Shown piece by piece: positions 6,896 through 8,266 of a DNA stretch of 8,266 nt. How positions within the stretch are numbered: the stretch's first letter is position 1; each line of letters opens with the position of its first letter. Position numbers and translations under genes: made by a program. The stretch is from positions 253 through 8,518 of the forward strand of contig JABZGO010000068.1 in the NCBI GenBank assembly GCA_015259305.1. Reading direction: 5' to 3'. Below the pieces are notes generated by a model. It did no database searches. It had not been told where the DNA came from and saw only the letters and a list, made by a program, of their open reading frames with translations. This DNA comes from Alloprevotella tannerae (GTDB taxonomy: Bacteria > Bacteroidota > Bacteroidia > Bacteroidales > Bacteroidaceae).

Positions 6896-7351
6896 TCAAC
6901 TCTCCCAAGACACGCCGTTTACTTCTCCCTTGTCATCAAAGGCAACACATAATATCTCATCACTCTCTTCAGGTAGAATCATAAAATCTATGGTAATGCT
7001 ATGCTCATCGCTATCTATCCACAGATTTATAGCTGTTACCGTCATTTTCGAGACAAACTCAGCAATCTCATCAGGTAAGTTTGCATCTTCACATTCTTCG
7101 AGATGGAAGTCCATATAGTTTCGATCCTCTTTCAAGGTTTCTATCAACGCTTGGGTAGCTTCCTTAATATGGTCTTTGCAATTTTCTAAAAAGAGCGCGA
7201 ATCTGTCCAAGTCCTCTTCTTTCACGTCCGCGCCTTGGTCATACCATAAGGTTACGTTTATGCCATCAACTTGACCTTCCCAGACTTCTTCGACATCGTC
7301 GTTCGCATCGAAACTCACTTTACCAAAATATTTGTGCTCAAATGTTTGCAT
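6896..7351 (-). CDS. DUF2004 family protein, likely immunity-type
   Basis: A 151-residue acidic soluble protein with the general plan of DUF2004. It has an opening FEHKYFGKVSFD (4-15) with the Y/F-F-G motif, a central helical part (EEDLDRFALFLENCKDHIKE), and a closing pair of strands ITIDFMILPEESDEILCVAF (119-138) followed by DDKGEVNGVSWES. The ending in a charged loop plus W-E-S is typical. Length is normal. AAAGGAAA precedes the ATG at 7351. The molecular role of DUF2004 is not established; members often occur in immunity gene arrays, as here. It lies 18 bases after a short open frame and 103 bases before the SMI1/KNR4 gene. The family call rests on recalled pattern and is good but not certain. 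Confidence 0.8.
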   Translation of the reverse strand: MQTFEHKYFGKVSFDANDDVEEVWEGQVDGINVTLWYDQGADVKEEDLDRFALFLENCKDHIKEATQALIETLKEDRNYMDFHLEECEDANLPDEIAEFVSKMTVTAINLWIDSDEHSITIDFMILPEESDEILCVAFDDKGEVNGVSWES

Positions 7352-7369
7352 TTTTCTGTTTCCTTTTAC

Positions 7370-7468
7370 TTAACCATCCATTGAACGATCAAAACAATCA
7401 TATATTCCGTCTACTTCAAGGGCGATAATACAATCTTTTTCTATGTTGTGCGCCACGTAAGTGATCAT
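7370..7468 (-). other. Short open frame (32 codons), possible gene remnant
   Basis: From ATG 7468 to TAA 7370 the minus strand encodes MITYVAHNIEKDCIIALEV followed by DGIYDCFDRSMDG. The frame is open upstream to a stop near 7518, but that part looks less protein-like. The peptide has a beta strand pattern and an acidic character like its neighbours, and stops 18 bases before the DUF2004 start. It could be the C-terminal stub of a lost immunity gene, a tiny leader gene, or chance. No ribosome binding site or promoter is evident, so I do not call it a gene. Confidence 0.3.
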
Positions 7469-7562
7469 TGCGCCAAAAGCTGAACGCCTAAAACAGGTTT
7501 GCCTTATAGCTCTACCCTATTTTTACTTCACGCTCGTGACGGCATCGTCGCAACGCGATTTT

Positions 7563-8069
7563 TTAATAAATCGTGGCCATCACATGTCCGTTTTTAGCCA
7601 GCACTTCCCGATAAAAGTCTTTGAGGTTTTGGAAGTAATCGCTGATTTCTTCTTTCAGTTCCTCTTCTTCATCATCGTAATCCCAAATATTGGGGTAAAG
7701 CTCTGCCTTTTTGCACGCTTCCATACTGAACTTTTCCATAGCCCCGTCTATGTCGAATGCTTCCAAAGCTGAAAGAATCTCGGCAACCCGTGTCTTTTCC
7801 GTATAAGCAATGAAATCCTCTATATCTTCGAGCGAACGAACCCCAACCACGGCTTCACTTAAAGGATCGTTGTCTATCGGCTCGCAAGCGGATACACCGG
7901 TAAGTACAAAATGGAGTGCGTCCCACATTTTATCAATGTCTAAGAGCAACTCGGGTTCTTCTCCCCAATCCTCCAGTTCTTCAAGTAACTCTTCACTATC
8001 GCCATTGAAATTCTTCAGACTGTTTAATTGCTGATCACTTATACACTGATAGCATGCAATCATTCCCAT
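7563..8069 (-). CDS. YfbM-like DUF1877 family protein
   Basis: A 168-residue, strongly acidic soluble protein of the DUF1877/YfbM family. It opens with the family hallmark MGMIACYQCISDQQLNSL, carries the conserved LLLDIDKMWDALHFVLTG (41-58), continues through SEAVVGVRSLED and a helical middle, and ends YPNIWDYDDEEEELKEE then LKDFYREVLAKNGHVMATIY. I set the start at ATG 8069 because the family begins MGMIA; the frame runs on to 8141, but those 24 codons are basic, unlike the family, and overlap a palindrome and direct repeat. Its biochemical function is unknown. As first visible gene of the cluster it fits the immunity-type group. It is followed by a 211-base gap, so the genes beyond may have their own promoters. 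Confidence 0.9.
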   Translation of the reverse strand: MGMIACYQCISDQQLNSLKNFNGDSEELLEELEDWGEEPELLLDIDKMWDALHFVLTGVSACEPIDNDPLSEAVVGVRSLEDIEDFIAYTEKTRVAEILSALEAFDIDGAMEKFSMEACKKAELYPNIWDYDDEEEELKEEISDYFQNLKDFYREVLAKNGHVMATIY

Positions 8070-8084
8070 GTGTTTTCTTCTTTT

Positions 8085-8122
8085 AAGTTTATAAACTTGT
8101 ATCAAATTGCCTACAAATTGCC
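8085..8122. promoter_or_regulatory. Palindrome and helically phased direct repeat upstream of the DUF1877 gene
   Basis: A perfect 14-bp palindrome AAGTTTATAAACTT (8085-8098) lies 15 bases before the chosen start. Next to it, CAAATTGCC occurs twice (8103-8111 and 8114-8122) with an 11-base period, about one helical turn. On the minus strand these read GGCAATTTG, and each ATTTG partly resembles a -7 box, but no full TAnnTTTG is present. The layout suits a regulator site in the promoter or leader; no regulator is known from the sequence. Confidence 0.35.
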
Positions 8123-8180
8123 CTACACCATTGAAGCGCAAGACTTTCTTTTCTCTGTAAGCCTATCACTTCCCACAAAA

Positions 8181-8207
8181 TTCGTCCTTTTCATGCAGAA
8201 AGACGAA
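8181..8207 (-). terminator. Weak hairpin, possible terminator of a gene beyond the right edge
   Basis: The minus strand can pair TTCGTC with GACGAA, extended by TTTC with GAAA around a TGCAT loop with a two-base bulge, and TTTTG follows. The U-run is short and the stem imperfect. The frame entering from the window edge ends in a stop near 8243 (ALEGLES), which would suit a gene ending there, but a fragment this short proves nothing. Confidence 0.25.
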
Positions 8208-8266
8208 GAAAATCTTTGAAAACTGACCTCTATGCAGAGAAATTAACTCTCAAGCCCCTCTAAAGC

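Noticed and set aside
7528..7549. Hairpins after the DUF1877 gene (TCAC/GTGA and GACG/CGTC) as a terminator
   Set aside because: Each stem is only 4 base pairs and no U-run follows on the minus strand.
8070..8141. 24-codon N-terminal extension of the DUF1877 protein
   Set aside because: The family begins MGMIA at 8069. The extension is basic, unlike the rest, and coincides with a palindrome and direct repeat.
1..8266. CRISPR array, tRNA or rRNA gene, integrase attachment site
   Set aside because: I saw no regularly spaced repeats, cloverleaf-like segment or conserved rRNA stretch on either strand.

Overview
The window looks like chromosomal DNA from a member of the Bacteroidota, most likely a Prevotella-type Bacteroidales. 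The supporting signs are a secreted protein with a short C-terminal type IX secretion-like tail (ending ...SGLYIINGKKILIKK), promoter boxes of the Bacteroidota form TAnnTTTG with an upstream TTTG, weak or variable Shine-Dalgarno sequences, and moderately AT-rich DNA. Every gene I can support lies on the minus strand, so the window reads right to left.

Left part (1-3340): a two-gene secreted module. A 532-residue signal-peptide protein, built of about five degenerate beta-rich repeats plus a T9SS-like tail (1560-3158), is followed by an S8 subtilisin-like protease (1-1560). The protease is cut by the window edge before its catalytic serine. The stop and start codons share a base (TAATG), so the two are probably translationally coupled. 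A consensus Bacteroidota promoter lies about 150 bases upstream of the first gene.

Middle (3411-3975): a decayed transposase remnant, probably IS256 (mutator) family. Its N-terminal part is spread over three reading frames, while its own promoter, ribosome binding site and start codon appear intact. Next comes a stretch with no recognisable content, then a strong intrinsic terminator that closes the right-hand gene cluster.

Right part (3976-8266): five small, acidic, cytoplasmic-looking genes in a row: DUF1877/YfbM, DUF2004, an SMI1/KNR4 (SUKH) protein fused to a helical-repeat region and an unrecognised C-terminal domain, an unrecognised 141-residue protein with an LHD motif, and DUF1963/YwqG. 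A 32-codon open frame before the DUF2004 gene may be a gene remnant. Runs of such families without an adjacent toxin are characteristic of poly-immunity loci of polymorphic toxin systems, and of acquired interbacterial defence clusters in gut Bacteroidales. No toxin, secretion gene or recombinase is visible here, so the immunity role is inferred from family membership and clustering. Small palindromes and a helically phased direct repeat sit in the cluster's leader regions and may be regulatory.
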